Notes: generated by a model from the letters alone, not told the origin. Positions 54,066-62,592 are shown, numbered from the stretch's first letter. The stretch: 64,000 nucleotides of DNA from Clostridium sporogenes (GCF_001020205.1 NZ_CP011663.1:2542001-2606000); one strand, 5' to 3'. Program-made: numbers and translations.

Positions 54066-55094
54066 TCAGATAGCCTTTTCTGAAATTTTCAACAACCACT
54101 GTTGCATCTTTTCTAAAGGTTTATCATCTATAATTCCTCCTACATCATCTAATGGGGACATTGTTGGAGATAAAGAATGGCCAAAACCTGAAATTACACA
54201 AAGTTCTGCAAGCTTTCCTCCTGCTTTAGCTATTTTATTTGAATCTCTGGGAGAAACCCATCCATCACACTCTCCTTGAATAACTAACATAGGTACTGAT
54301 ATTTCCTTTATATCTTCTAAAATTCCATACCAATTTTCAGATGGAGCTTCTGTTGTAAATTCTTTTAATAGTGTAGGATCCCTTACTATAGCTTTAGCTA
54401 AAGGAATCCAATCTTCTTCTATGCTAAATTTTCCTGTTACTTTAGGATCAATAGCCTTATTAAATCCTATCTTTCCATGTTCTAAAACCTTCAGTACCAT
54501 AAGATATAATGCAAACGAAACAGATGTAGGCGCTGGCACAAAACTTTCAAAATCTTTAATCTGTAAAACACCATCATTATCTTTATCTAATTGTTTAAGC
54601 TTACAAACCACCAATTCTTCCAAAATATAAGAAAAATATGAACTCCATCCTTCAGCAATACCCGCATGTAAAATCATACCTTTAACCTTTGAAAACTCTT
54701 TTGCCATTGCAGTTGCTACTTGAACCCCTTGACTCCATCCGTAGAAAAAAAGATTATTAACTTCTTTAAGAGAAGACACATATTTAACTACAACCCTTGC
54801 ATCAGAGATAATTTTATCTATGAAAAAGCTTCCTCGCTTATCGTAACGAAAAACAGCAAATCCTGCTTTTACAAGTTTTTCAGTTAATATATCAAAATTT
54901 TGAGATATTATTTTATCTCCAATTTTTACAGTAGCATGCCTATCAGAAGGTCCTGATCCATGAAAAAGAATTACTGTATTCCAAGGGCCTTTGCCAACAG
55001 GATAATCAAACTCGCCTAAAATAACTTCTTTTTCAGAAAGAGAAATTTCAATATCTTTTTTAATCATTTTCCATTCACAACCATTTGCACTCAC
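54066..55094 (-). CDS. Alpha/beta hydrolase with internal EF-hand-like loop
   Basis: A 342-residue cytoplasmic hydrolase of the dienelactone/acyl-hydrolase type. VILFHGSGPSDRH near residue 42 gives the oxyanion strand, FFYGWSQGVQVA carries the nucleophile Ser121 in GWSQG, and VIQGECDGWVSP (near 273) and GFGHSLSP (near 301) supply Asp and His. The cap between strands contains LDKDNDGVLQIKDF (residues 169-182), an almost canonical EF-hand loop (D170, D172, D174, G175, D181). The start is GTG at 55094, seven bases after AAGGAGG. In the cluster it could release the peptide, trim it or free metal from the metallophore. Not seen in the Ybt cluster. Confidence 0.78.
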   Translation of the reverse strand: MSANGCEWKMIKKDIEISLSEKEVILGEFDYPVGKGPWNTVILFHGSGPSDRHATVKIGDKIISQNFDILTEKLVKAGFAVFRYDKRGSFFIDKIISDARVVVKYVSSLKEVNNLFFYGWSQGVQVATAMAKEFSKVKGMILHAGIAEGWSSYFSYILEELVVCKLKQLDKDNDGVLQIKDFESFVPAPTSVSFALYLMVLKVLEHGKIGFNKAIDPKVTGKFSIEEDWIPLAKAIVRDPTLLKEFTTEAPSENWYGILEDIKEISVPMLVIQGECDGWVSPRDSNKIAKAGGKLAELCVISGFGHSLSPTMSPLDDVGGIIDDKPLEKMQQWLLKISEKAI

Positions 55095-55123
55095 ATATAC
55101 TCCTCCTTACTAATATTGAATTT

Positions 55124-56731
55124 TTAATTTTTATTTTCATTCATACCAATAATTTTAAGTTTATTTTTATCTATTTTCCCAACACTGGTTAAGGGCCAAT
55201 TTTTTATATATAATAGTTGATCAGCTAATTTATATGTAGCTGTTCCCAAATCAGATAAAAAAGTTCTTATGTCCTTTAGAGACAGCTTTTTTTCGTCTTC
55301 TAAAATAAATACACATATTCTCTCACCAAGCTTTATGTCTTTTACACCTACTACCTGAACTTCTTTTATATCTTTATGCTTTAATAAAAGTTCTTCTATT
55401 TCTGATGGCATTATTTTTTCTCCAGCTCGATTAATTAATTCTTTTAATCTGCCAACAATTTGATAATTTCCATCCTTCATTTTTCTTGCTTTATCACCAG
55501 TTTTAAAGTATCCCTTTTCACTTATACATATTTTGTTTACTTCAGGTAAATTATAGTAACCATATATAGTGTATGGTCCTTTTACAATTAACTCTCCAAA
55601 TTCTTCTTCATTTACCTCTTTTTCATTCTCATCTACAATCAATACTTCATCATATTCTGAAATAGGCTTTCCTTGATTATGATATATTGTTTCATCACTA
55701 TCCTCTAAATCTGTGCAACATATTAATCCTTCCGCTATACCAAAAATTTGCTGTAATTTGCATCCAAATGTTTTTTGTATTTTTTCTGCTATTGAAGGAT
55801 CTAATACTGAACCACCAATTTGTAAAACCTTTAAAGTTGATAAATCATAAGCATCATCATATTCAAGAAACTCCATACACATACTAGCCATTGCAGGTAC
55901 TAATCCAGTAATAGTAACCTGTTCTTTTTCTATTAATGGAATAATTTCGTCGGGACTAGTATTTCTACATATTACAACTTTCCCACCTACACTTAATGTT
56001 CCAAGTACCCCTGGGCAACCTAAAGGAAAATTATGTGCCATAGGCAAAGCTGCTAAATATACTGAGGAAGATGTCAATTTACATTTTTTAGCTGCCTTTT
56101 CAGCAACATATAAGTAATCTGTGTGCCTCCTTGGAATAAGTTTGGGTATCCCTGTTGTTCCTCCAGATAATAAAAGAAGTCCAACTTCTTTATAACCAAT
56201 ATTCTTATCATTAAATTCACTAGTATTTTCTTTTTTTATATTTTCAAAAGAAATAAATTCTTCACTATCTCCAATAACAAATACTTTGTCTAATGTTGGT
56301 AATTGTTTAGATAAATTTCTTGCCATTTCTCTATAATTAAATCCCAAATATCTATCTTTAATAATATAAGCTATAGCTTCAGAAGTTTTAAAAATTCCTT
56401 TTAATTCAGTCTCTCTATGTGCTGGTAAAGCCATAATAGGTATAACTCCCAACTTAAAAAAAGCAAAAGAAATCGCAACAAATTCCCAGCTATTGGGTAT
56501 TTGCAATACTACTTTGTCCCCTTTTTTAAATCCTTGTTCTTTAAATCCATAAGCAAATTTATTTGCTTCTTCATTTAATTGTTCATACGAAAATTCTTTT
56601 CCATTGTCTGATATTGCAATAGTATCTTTATATTTTTTTGACCAATTTACTAGAGCTTGTCCTAATGTAATTTTTCTCCAAGCATGTTTATCATAGTATT
56701 TTTCTAGTTTGATCTTTAAATTATTATCCAT
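55124..56731 (-). CDS. Aryl-AMP ligase, probably salicylate-activating (YbtE/DhbE-like)
   Basis: A 535-residue adenylating enzyme that activates an aryl acid and loads the ArCP of NRPS 1. MALPAHRETEL (residue 100) is diagnostic for DhbE/EntE/YbtE. P-loop LLSGGTTGIPK lies near 187 and the A5 region IFGIAEGL near 329. Pocket residues: HNFPLGCPG gives Asn234 and Cys239, where 2,3-dihydroxybenzoate enzymes usually have Ser and salicylate enzymes Cys. The residue matching DhbE Val337 is Ile337. Both favour salicylate, as inferred from the known DhbE pocket rules. No salicylate synthase gene is in the window. Confidence 0.9.
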   Translation of the reverse strand: MDNNLKIKLEKYYDKHAWRKITLGQALVNWSKKYKDTIAISDNGKEFSYEQLNEEANKFAYGFKEQGFKKGDKVVLQIPNSWEFVAISFAFFKLGVIPIMALPAHRETELKGIFKTSEAIAYIIKDRYLGFNYREMARNLSKQLPTLDKVFVIGDSEEFISFENIKKENTSEFNDKNIGYKEVGLLLLSGGTTGIPKLIPRRHTDYLYVAEKAAKKCKLTSSSVYLAALPMAHNFPLGCPGVLGTLSVGGKVVICRNTSPDEIIPLIEKEQVTITGLVPAMASMCMEFLEYDDAYDLSTLKVLQIGGSVLDPSIAEKIQKTFGCKLQQIFGIAEGLICCTDLEDSDETIYHNQGKPISEYDEVLIVDENEKEVNEEEFGELIVKGPYTIYGYYNLPEVNKICISEKGYFKTGDKARKMKDGNYQIVGRLKELINRAGEKIMPSEIEELLLKHKDIKEVQVVGVKDIKLGERICVFILEDEKKLSLKDIRTFLSDLGTATYKLADQLLYIKNWPLTSVGKIDKNKLKIIGMNENKN

Positions 56732-56781
56732 ACTTTTTATACTCCTTTAATATTTTTTATTTTAAATAATCCAATCCCTAG

Positions 56782-57486
56782 TTATTCATTAATACATATT
56801 CCACCAATATAATTTTTAAAAGGCTCAAATATATATACACATTGTCTTACTTTTTCTTCTTCATCATACATTTGTATATAATTTTCTAACTCCTTTTCTA
56901 CATATATAGTATCTATAGCTTTATATAACCCCTTACCTATGCTTTTTATATAAGCTTCCTTAGCTACCCATGTTCTGTAAAACTCTATTTTATTTAAAAG
57001 TTGTCTTTCTTTTTCTTTTTTATGAAAACAACCTTTAATAATAACTTCATGCTCAATGTCTCTATTTATATATTCAACATCAATTCCAACTTCCAAATTT
57101 GAAAAAATAATAGCGATACAATGTTTAGAATGAGTAATATTATATTTATATTGATAATCATTATCAATATAAGGTTTAAAAAAAATCCCTTTTTTCAAAG
57201 GAAGTTCCTCTACCTCACAACCTATCCATTGCATAAATAAAAAATTAACTATGCTATGTGATATATGAAAATTATATCTATCTTCTTTTCTTATATATTT
57301 TTTACTTTTTTTTGTTTCATCATATGTTAAATATTTATAAATTGGAAATTTATTTTTAGTTTCATTTGAGTTTATAATTATTATTACATTTTCTTTTTTT
57401 ATTAATTTATGAAATATTTTTATAGAAGATATTTCGTAAAAATCCTTTACATAAATAAAATTAAAATTTCCAATTTTTTTTACCAT
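56782..57486 (-). CDS. Sfp-type 4'-phosphopantetheinyl transferase
   Basis: A 234-residue transferase that attaches phosphopantetheine to the carrier domains of the two NRPSs. The Sfp signatures are visible: HISHSIVNFLFMQ (near residue 75), KYNITHSKHCIAII (near 117), VGIDVEYINRD (near 133, metal Asp/Glu) and FYRTWVAKEAYIKSIGKGL (near 168, WxxKEA). It lies between the thioesterase, four bases upstream, and the ligase, about 50 bases downstream, and so is co-expressed with the assembly line it activates. The sequence is unusually Ile/Lys-rich. Confidence 0.9.
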   Translation of the reverse strand: MVKKIGNFNFIYVKDFYEISSIKIFHKLIKKENVIIIINSNETKNKFPIYKYLTYDETKKSKKYIRKEDRYNFHISHSIVNFLFMQWIGCEVEELPLKKGIFFKPYIDNDYQYKYNITHSKHCIAIIFSNLEVGIDVEYINRDIEHEVIIKGCFHKKEKERQLLNKIEFYRTWVAKEAYIKSIGKGLYKAIDTIYVEKELENYIQMYDEEEKVRQCVYIFEPFKNYIGGICINE

Positions 57487-57490
57487 TTTA

Positions 57491-58228
57491 TCACATGAAC
57501 TCCTTTATGCAATTTATAACCTGAATATAATTTGTATTTATAAACATATGCCCTCCTTCAATCTTTTTACAATTGAAATCTTTATTGGTATATTCACTCC
57601 ATTTCATCAATTCATCCAAAGTTAATTCACTATCTTCTGTTCCCATCAACCCCAAAATAGAACAATCTAATTTTTCTATTACTTTATTTTCATATTTTTC
57701 ATCTATTTGAAAATCTGCTCTTAACATAGGTAAAAATATATTCATAAGTTCATTATTTGCTAATATCTTTTCAGGAGTTCCTGAAAATCTTTTTAATTCT
57801 TTAATAAATTCTTCGTCATTTAAATTATAAATAGGATTCATTTCTTTAAAACATGGCGCCCTTCCCCCAGCAACTATAATTCCTCTAGGAACTGTATTTT
57901 TTTCTTTTTTAAGTTTTAAAGCTAATTCATAAATAATTTTAGTTCCTAAACTATGTCCAAAAAAATAATAATTATTATTTTCAGGTATAAAGTCTATAAT
58001 TGATAAAAATATTTCTTGTAATAACTCATGAAAATTTTTAATTGGATCTTCAGCTATTCTATCTTCTCTCCCAGGATACTGAGCTGCAAATACATTAATA
58101 TCTTTAAATTCTTTTTGCCAGTTTCTAAAAACCGATGCTCCACCACCTGCGTAAGGAAAGACAAATAATCTTCCACATTCTGAATCTATATTCTTATATG
58201 ACACCCTAAATAATTGTTCCCCATACAT
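57491..58228 (-). CDS. Type II thioesterase (GrsT-like), first gene of the cluster
   Basis: A 245-residue thioesterase. Diagnostic start LFVFPYAGGGASVFRNWQ, VFAAQYPGREDRI near 52, catalytic Ser in YFFGHSLGTKIIYELA near 92, Asp in LGLMGTEDSELT near 192 and His in KIEGGHMFINT near 224. It is the first gene after the strong promoter at 58286-58314. It probably removes stalled or wrong acyl groups. Because the thioesterase domain of NRPS 2 looks dead, either this enzyme or the one at 38599 might also release the product, which is an inference. Confidence 0.9.
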   Translation of the reverse strand: MYGEQLFRVSYKNIDSECGRLFVFPYAGGGASVFRNWQKEFKDINVFAAQYPGREDRIAEDPIKNFHELLQEIFLSIIDFIPENNNYYFFGHSLGTKIIYELALKLKKEKNTVPRGIIVAGGRAPCFKEMNPIYNLNDEEFIKELKRFSGTPEKILANNELMNIFLPMLRADFQIDEKYENKVIEKLDCSILGLMGTEDSELTLDELMKWSEYTNKDFNCKKIEGGHMFINTNYIQVINCIKEFM

Positions 58229-58258
58229 ATTTTCACCTCAATATTCTCTTTTGCGTCA

Positions 58259-58314
58259 GTTAGTTTAAACTAACTTGTTTGTTTTATTATACATTTACTA
58301 ACAATAATTGTCAA
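58259..58314 (-). promoter_or_regulatory. Main cluster promoter with perfect palindromic operator
   Basis: On the minus strand TTGACA (58309-58314), a 17-base spacer and TATAAT (58286-58291) make a consensus sigma-A promoter. Eleven bases past the -10 box lies the perfect 16-bp palindrome GTTAGTTTAAACTAAC (58259-58274), placed to block the transcription start. A half-site GTTAGTAAA sits in the spacer. A repressor of DtxR/IdeR type (metal-dependent) fits the arms best and would repress when iron is plentiful. No such regulator gene is in the window. Confidence 0.8.
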
Positions 58315-58414
58315 TATAAAAATGCATAATTTTCTAAAAAATCCTATAAAAATGTAATTTATGCCTATAATTCATCTATTTTACTGATTTTATAGTAGAC
58401 TTTTATAAAAACTT

Positions 58415-58957
58415 TTATTTTATATCATCAAGTAATAAATCCTTATATAATTTATAATTGTAATCATCAAAACATACAAATCTTACTTCTTCTATATTTT
58501 CATATTTTATTAAACTCTCTTTTGCTGAATTATAAGCAACCTTTGCTGCCTCATCTTTAGGATACCTATACACTCCTGTACTTATATTAGGAAAAGCAAC
58601 AGTTTTAACATTTTTTTCAGAGGCTAATTTCAAACTATTTTTATAAGCATTAGCTAAAAGAGTTTCTTCATTACTTTTTCCTCCATGCCATATGGGGCCT
58701 ACGGTATGAATAACATATTTGGCATTAAGATTTCCGCCAGAGGTTATTACTACTTCTCCTGTGTTTAACGATCCTATTTTACTTACAATAATCTTACATT
58801 CTTGAAGTATCTTATTTCCACCTGCTCTATGAATAGCTCCATCTACGCCTCCACCTCCAAGCAAACTACTGTTTGCAGCATTAACGATAGCATCTACATT
58901 TTCTTTTGTAATATCCCCCTTTATTATCTTTATTTTATTTATATATGATATAGCCAA
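58415..58957 (-). CDS. Macrodomain ADP-ribose hydrolase (YmdB-like)
   Basis: A 180-residue macrodomain protein. IIKGDITKENVDAIVNAANSSLLGGGGVDGAIHRAGG (residues 12-48) carries the ADP-ribose-binding Asp and the Asn-Ala-Ala-Asn catalytic loop. TGVYRYPKDEAA near 127 is the phosphate-binding loop. It matches O-acetyl-ADP-ribose deacetylases/ADP-ribosyl hydrolases of the MacroD/YmdB class. It is a single gene with an AAGGAGGTTATA site and no visible tie to the metallophore cluster, although it directly follows the cluster promoter region. Confidence 0.93.
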   Translation of the reverse strand: MAISYINKIKIIKGDITKENVDAIVNAANSSLLGGGGVDGAIHRAGGNKILQECKIIVSKIGSLNTGEVVITSGGNLNAKYVIHTVGPIWHGGKSNEETLLANAYKNSLKLASEKNVKTVAFPNISTGVYRYPKDEAAKVAYNSAKESLIKYENIEEVRFVCFDDYNYKLYKDLLLDDIK

Positions 58958-59231
58958 AATATAACCTCCTTACATATATTTTTATTACTTAGTATCACAA
59001 TTATAATATTATAAATAATACTTTCCACAATATTACATAATTCTGTGTAACCTTAATTATTCCTTCTTAATATTAATGTTTCTGTACTAAAATAAAGAAG
59101 TAAATAAAAAAAGAACCGCACAAGCAATTCTTTTTATCTTAAGACTTTATAACTTATTAATATAAAATTATAGTTCTTACATTAATATATCTTTAATAAC
59201 ATTAATTCTTATATATTATATTAAAATATTA

Positions 59232-59495
59232 TCATTTACCCAAATATAAAAATATACATAGTTGAATTAATATTATAAAAGGAATACCGTATTTAAATTT
59301 AGAATGCTTAGTCTTATGTCTAAATGTTTTCATCCCCATATAAGATCCTATACTGCCGCCTAGTAAGGCTATTAACAATAAAGTATTCTCCTTTATTCTC
59401 CACCTATTTGCTTTAGCCTTTTCTTTATCTATGTACATAGATAAAAATCCCAACAAATTTAATACTATAAAATAATATTTGAAATATCTAATCAT
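59232..59495 (-). CDS. DUF1294 membrane protein (87 aa)
   Basis: An 87-residue protein with the DUF1294 pattern. The first helix (YYFIVLNLLGFLSMYIDKEKAKANRWRIKENTLL) contains the D-x-x-x-A-x-x-x-x-x-R-I-x-E motif, then LLIALLGGSIGSYMGMKTFRHKTKHSKFKYGIPFI with the G-x-G, F-R-H-K-T-x-H-x-K-F core. It has three helices. The function is unknown, and related domains occur fused to cold-shock proteins in other bacteria. Confidence 0.88.
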   Translation of the reverse strand: MIRYFKYYFIVLNLLGFLSMYIDKEKAKANRWRIKENTLLLIALLGGSIGSYMGMKTFRHKTKHSKFKYGIPFIILIQLCIFLYLGK

Positions 59496-59771
59496 ACCCT
59501 CTCTCTTTCCTTTTAAACAAAATTATAGAATTATTTATCTTTTATAAATCTCCTTTTTATTCTAGCCCATAATCCGTTTTTATTATATCATCAATCATTT
59601 TAGACCTATTCCCCATATTTACTACAAAATTAAAATTATTATTAGTCAATTATAACATATTCTATAAATATAACATTATTAAATTTTTAAAGAAAATAAT
59701 TCATCTTTAATTTCTATAATATAAATATTAAAGATAAATTCCAAATATTGTTCGTTGATAATCTTTTAAGA

Positions 59772-60164
59772 ATGGATGGAAAATTAGTTTTTGCAATTGT
59801 TACAATAACTTTAACTCTAGTATTTTATACTGTAGGGGTATGGTCTGAAAGAAAATCTAACACACACAAAAAATGGCATGTAATCACCTTTTGGATAGGT
59901 GTAATTTTTGATACTACTGGTACATTGACTATGGAGAAAACCGCCAAAACAGACAATACAGCAATTTCCTATAATGAACTTTTTATACATGGAATAACAT
60001 GAGGATTAGCCATATTATTAATGCTATTACATGCTCTATGGTTAACATGGGTATTATATAAAAAGGATGAAAATAAGAAAGTTATCTTTCATAAATTTAG
60101 CATAACAGTTTGGGTTATTTGGTTAATTCCTTATATTATTGGAATGATTATAGGAATATCATAA
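59772..60164 (+). pseudogene. HsmA-family membrane protein gene interrupted by one stop codon
   Basis: The frame reads KLVFAIVTITLTLVFYTVGVWSERK, ...WHVITFWIGVIFDTTGTLTMEK, ...ELFIHGIT, then TGA at 60000-60002, and continues in the same frame with GLAILLMLLHALWLTWVLYKKDENK and HKFSITVWVIWLIPYIIGMI to a TAA at 60162. The whole matches the HsmA family of four-helix membrane proteins, where the HGITG segment is continuous. A single nonsense change has split it. The ribosome site is poor (ATG at 59772, or TTG at 59748). It is recently dead, a sequencing error, or a read-through case. Confidence 0.75.
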
Positions 60165-60320
60165 TTCATACTGCCAATCATCCTATTTATATTCTTTAAT
60201 TAATATAAAATAAATTTATTAAAATTGATTTTATATAACTTATTTGAAACAAATGTAACAAAAATTATTAAGAATACATAAGTTATATATGATATAAATT
60301 TTAATTGGAATGACGAAAAA

Positions 60321-60812
60321 ATGAAAAAATTTCTATCTTTTAAAGGTACTCTTACCACCATTCAAGATTTTTATACAGGAGCAAATGACAAAGAAACAGG
60401 ATGTTATAAATTAATGTCTGTACAAAACAGAAATGGTAATTTAGTAAATTTTGTTGTATCACCAAATACTTACTTTGTAGATCATATAACAGTAGCACCA
60501 GGAAATATGGTAACTGGATTCTATGATGGAAATGCACCAGTTCCACTTATTTACCCACCACAATATAACGCTATTGTAATGGCTGAAGATATGCCCTATG
60601 AAAATATAAAAGTAGACTATTTTAATGATCAATTAGTAAGTAGCGATAATACACTAAAACTAAATATTTCTCCTGATACTCAAATAATACTTGAAAATGA
60701 TCAAGCTTTTAACCTGAATCCCTCAAACAGATATTTAATTGTTGTATATGGAGCTACCACAAAAAGTATTCCAGCCCAAACTGTACCATATAAAATTATT
60801 GTTATGTGTTAG
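60321..60812 (+). CDS. Conserved-looking hypothetical protein (163 aa)
   Basis: A 163-residue soluble protein without a signal peptide. It looks all-beta: FKGTLTTIQDFY, then CYKLMSVQNRNGNLVNFVVSPNTYFVDH, MVTGFYDGNAPVPLIYPPQYNAIVMAEDM, and a second half SSDNTLKLNISPDTQIILEND ending YLIVVYGATTKSIPAQTVPYKIIVMC. The pattern suggests two small OB- or DUF4352-like barrels. I recall similar unnamed clostridial proteins but no function. It has its own terminator. No strong AGGAGG precedes the ATG (TTGGAATGACG), so expression may be modest. Confidence 0.7.
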   Translation: MKKFLSFKGTLTTIQDFYTGANDKETGCYKLMSVQNRNGNLVNFVVSPNTYFVDHITVAPGNMVTGFYDGNAPVPLIYPPQYNAIVMAEDMPYENIKVDYFNDQLVSSDNTLKLNISPDTQIILENDQAFNLNPSNRYLIVVYGATTKSIPAQTVPYKIIVMC

Positions 60813-60911
60813 TTGTTTTAATATTTATTGCTTATATTAAAACTATAATTACTAAACAAAATGCCTAGGAAAATTAATTTTCAAATAAATATCTATAATA
60901 GAATAACATAA

Positions 60912-60945
60912 AAAATCCAGTAGCAATCTAGTAACTACTGGATTT
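60912..60945 (+). terminator. Terminator of the 163-aa protein gene
   Basis: AAATCCAGTAG and CTACTGGATTT form an 11-bp perfect stem, followed by ATATTTTTAGG. Confidence 0.8.
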
Positions 60946-61057
60946 ATATTTTTAGGTTTAATTTAATCAAAGCAACTTCTAAAATTATTATATTTTTCCC
61001 TTTTTCATCAAATCCAATGAACTTAGTCCAATAACCATCTTTAAAATAAACTTTAGT
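60944..61057 (-). pseudogene. Possible 3' gene fragment
   Basis: The minus strand stays open for 37 codons before a stop at 60944 and reads like real protein (KVYFKDGYWTKFIGFD, then NIIILEVALIKLN). There is no start codon or ribosome site and an in-frame stop precedes it, so it is at most a relic. No family is recognised. The remaining DNA up to 61139 is featureless. Confidence 0.25.
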
Positions 61058-61139
61058 TCAATTTATATAAAAATTAACTATGTCAATCTTGAAATATGTT
61101 AAAGTAGAAAAACAGTGCACAAAAGCACAATTAATTATA

Positions 61140-61970
61140 TTAATAAGTACCCATTTTTATTTTTTTTATTATCATATCATCAGAAATATTAAACATATTA
61201 TCTATGAGCTCAGTTCTGAAACTTCCAGTACCCTTAACATGCTGAGAAAGTTCACCACATATTCCCATAAGAGCTATAGCAAGAACAGTTCCCTCCAGTA
61301 TACTACCTGAAGAAATATAGCTTGCGATAATACCAGTAAGCATACAACCTGTTCCAGTCATCATTGAAAGCATTTCACAACCATTTTTTATTGCATATGT
61401 ATAAGTACCATTGCTTATTATATCTACCACTCCGGTAGCTGCAACAACAGCACCAGTTCTCATGGACAACGTCTTTATTATTTCTATATTTTTATGAAAA
61501 TTTTGCTCTGTTACAATATCACCTGCTCCAACATCAATCCCTTGTGCATTACTTTTTATGCCATAAATTGCTTTTATTTCGGACATATTACCCTTAATAA
61601 CATTTGGATGACACTCTGAAATAAACTTTTTTGCATAATCTAGACGAAGCTTACTGCAACCTACGCCTACAAGATCAATTACTTGTGAAATCTTATTTCC
61701 ATAGGCTGTTTTACCTGAAATCAACATAGATTTCATTTTATTATCTGTTATATTCCCAAGGTTAACTCCAAGAGATTTTGAAACAGCAGTGATTTCGGAA
61801 ACTTCCAAAGGATGCTCGGCCATAATGGGCTTTGGGCCAACAGCAAGAATCATATTTGCACAATCATTTATTGAAATTGGATTTGTAATATAATGAATGA
61901 GAGGTTTTTTAAATTTAACACTCTGTCTTATTTGCAATAGTTTGTTTATTATTAACTCTTGGTTTGCCAT
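61140..61970 (-). CDS. thiM: Hydroxyethylthiazole kinase ThiM
   Basis: A 276-residue ribokinase-like enzyme that phosphorylates 4-methyl-5-(2-hydroxyethyl)thiazole in thiamine salvage. PLIHYITNPISINDCANMILAVGPKPIMAEHPLEV near residue 25-60 is the classic ThiM opening. Catalytic and anion-hole segments are VDVGAGD-type GIDVGAGDIVTEQN near 150 and MLSMMTGTGCMLTGIIASY near 205, where GTGC holds the catalytic Cys. The start at 61970 follows GGGGGC, and the 12-codon extension is not needed. It overlaps the thiW gene by 56 bases. Confidence 0.95.
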   Translation of the reverse strand: MANQELIINKLLQIRQSVKFKKPLIHYITNPISINDCANMILAVGPKPIMAEHPLEVSEITAVSKSLGVNLGNITDNKMKSMLISGKTAYGNKISQVIDLVGVGCSKLRLDYAKKFISECHPNVIKGNMSEIKAIYGIKSNAQGIDVGAGDIVTEQNFHKNIEIIKTLSMRTGAVVAATGVVDIISNGTYTYAIKNGCEMLSMMTGTGCMLTGIIASYISSGSILEGTVLAIALMGICGELSQHVKGTGSFRTELIDNMFNISDDMIIKKIKMGTY

Positions 61971-62484
61971 AAATTTTTGCCCCCAAACTTCTTTGAATTT
62001 TGGCAAGATTACCTGTCCTACTTAATGCTCCTAGAAAAATAAATGCAATTGTTCCTCCAATAAACGTAGCCATAATAAATGAAGGAACATAAAACATCCA
62101 TGTAAGACCTGTTCTGCCCCAAATAAACGTCATAATAGGATATGAAACTATGGCTCCTATAATACCAGTTCCTATAACCTCACCTATAATAGCACAGATT
62201 AACTTTCCCTTAGATACTCTGTATAAAACTCCAGAGAAAAATGCCCCAAAAACTGCCCCAGTTAAAGCTAAAGGTGGAATTCCCATAAAAAACATTCTTA
62301 TCACACCTATCAATATAGCACAAAGCAGTGAATACCAAGGTCCAAGGATAACAGAACATAGAATGTTAATAAAATGGGCCATAGGGCACATTCCTTCAAT
62401 ACGAAGAATTGGTGAAATTACAACTCCCATTGCCACCATCATTGCTAACATAAGTTTCTTTAATAGTTTTGAGTTTTTCTCCAT
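61915..62484 (-). CDS. thiW: ThiW, ECF transporter S component for the thiazole moiety
   Basis: A 189-residue membrane protein with about six helices. KLMLAMMVAMGVVISPILRIEGMCPMAHFINILCSVILGPWYSLLCAILIGVIRM is the typical ThiW opening. ThiW is the substrate subunit predicted to import hydroxyethylthiazole with the shared ECF module. The start is placed at 62484 because TAAGGAGG precedes that ATG. The longer frame runs into the regulatory leader. It is coupled to thiM and preceded by a TPP riboswitch and a TPP-like element. Confidence 0.92.
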   Translation of the reverse strand: MEKNSKLLKKLMLAMMVAMGVVISPILRIEGMCPMAHFINILCSVILGPWYSLLCAILIGVIRMFFMGIPPLALTGAVFGAFFSGVLYRVSKGKLICAIIGEVIGTGIIGAIVSYPIMTFIWGRTGLTWMFYVPSFIMATFIGGTIAFIFLGALSRTGNLAKIQRSLGAKIYGKPRVNNKQTIANKTEC

Positions 62485-62525
62485 AATAAAATACCTCCTT
62501 AATAATATTAAATTTCCCAATATGC

Positions 62526-62592
62526 CATATAGGAAATAAACACCATTATTGAGGTATGATTTTAGTGTAACCAAATAGCAGTTTCCTATATG
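62526..62592 (-). promoter_or_regulatory. 11-bp inverted repeat between the TPP-like element and thiW
   Basis: TTTCCTATATG (62582-62592) and CATATAGGAAA (62526-62536) are perfectly complementary. On the RNA the first arm comes from the 3' side of the TPP-like element and the second lies about 40 bases upstream of the thiW start. Pairing them would trap one strand of the element's closing helix in the loop, so it may act as the alternative fold of a switch. Confidence 0.5.
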
